Below are positions 63,611-64,000 of a stretch of DNA of 64,000 bases, in pieces. The notes under the pieces were generated by a model. The model was not told the DNA's origin. It saw only the letters and a list, made by a program, of their open reading frames with translations, and did no database searches. How positions within the stretch are numbered: position 1 is the first letter of the stretch; each line of letters starts with the position of its first letter. The translations under genes and the position numbers were made by a program. Source of the stretch: Prorocentrum cordatum (lineage: Eukaryota > Sar > Dinophyceae > Prorocentrales > Prorocentraceae); the NCBI GenBank assembly GCA_963575745.1, contig CAUYUJ010012769.1:285061-349060 (forward strand). Reading direction: 5' to 3'.

Positions 63611-63913
63611 TAGGGGAGGAGGAGGAGGAGGCGGCAGGTGAGGAGTTAGTGGAGTGAAATAGAGGAGGCGGAGGAGGAGGAGGAAAGACGAGGAGGAGGA
63701 GGTAGGAAGGAGAGGAGGAGGAGGAGAGGAGGAGAGAGGAAGGAGGAGAATATACGAGGAGAGGATGATGATGAGGATGTCTGCTGCTGATGCTGATGAT
63801 GCTGATGGATGATGATGATGATGATGATGAGGATGATGATGATGATGATGATGATGAGATGATGGATGATGATGATAATGATGCTGATGATGATGATGAT
63901 GATTATGATGATT

Positions 63914-63967
<54 letters not shown>

Positions 63968-64000
63968 TTGATGTTGATGCTGATGTTGATGTTAATGATG
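63611..64000. repeat. (GGA)n then (GAT)n to the window end
   Basis: GGA 63611-63750 passes into GATGATGCT/GATGAT triplets 63762-64000 and runs off the window. The same GGA-to-GAT succession occurs at 6361-6570. Confidence 0.9.

Noticed and set aside
1-64000. Dinoflagellate spliced-leader sequence, rRNA or tRNA genes
   Set aside because: Looked for by eye (CCATTTTGGCTCAAG, 5S-like and tRNA box motifs) and not found. A covariance-model scan would be needed to exclude tRNAs.

Overview
The window looks like dinoflagellate nuclear DNA. It is GC-rich and gene-poor, and it is crowded with (GGA/TCC)n, (GAT/CAT)n, (CTG)n, (TG)n and (GA)n microsatellites and small dispersed repeats. Its retroelement coding capacity resembles dinoflagellate LINE and Ty1/copia families: EEP endonuclease/reverse transcriptase polyproteins, C-terminal CxxCG...RGLHP tails, and a gag-pol with an extended GKGKGKG linker. 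A fragment of a GH5-type cellulase with a Cys-rich tail also fits, because dinoflagellates carry such cellulases. The species cannot be fixed from sequence alone. No spliced-leader motif, rRNA or tRNA gene was recognised.

Layout. 1-11 kb: no gene, but several short terminal-inverted-repeat (TIR) elements, a 154-bp near-perfect palindrome (4783-4936), long GAT/CAT tracts, and two large composite repeats (6571-7803; 9518-10880). 11.7-33.2 kb: four non-LTR retrotransposons, all on the minus strand. Two (elements 1 and 4, here called type A) carry endonuclease, reverse transcriptase, zinc finger and a 3' ORF with a GPPHxH motif. Two (elements 2 and 3, type B) carry reverse transcriptase, a zinc connector, RNase H and a C-terminal Cys motif; element 3 also keeps an ORF1 with a RanBP2-like zinc finger and coiled coil. 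All four have frameshifts or stops and look dead. Pyrimidine tracts (TCC on the coding strand) lie at the 5' side of each. 33.5-43.4 kb: no gene; an 11-bp satellite, a second copy of the 83-bp composite repeat, and a cluster of two small repeat families (39.1-42.0 kb). 43.4-46.5 kb: on the minus strand, the last exon of a GH5 glycosidase, then a 100-N assembly gap, then an intact Ty1/copia-type gag-protease-integrase ORF running into the gap. 46.6-64 kb: no convincing gene; microsatellites, more copies of the small repeats, a three-unit tandem array ending a second hairpin-bounded composite repeat (54357-55946), and GGA/GAT tracts to the end.

How it works together: nothing here is an operon or pathway. 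The coding content is almost entirely selfish DNA. The LINE endonuclease and reverse transcriptase would nick target DNA and copy element RNA in the nucleus. The copia gag-pol would assemble particles and integrate cDNA. The short TIR elements have no transposase in the window and must depend on one elsewhere. The cellulase exon is the only piece of a host gene. The most interesting items are the higher-order repeats with conserved internal order, the shared 3' ORF and shared loss of the canonical endonuclease glutamate in type-A LINEs, the palindromes, and the cellulase exon with its Cys-rich tail.
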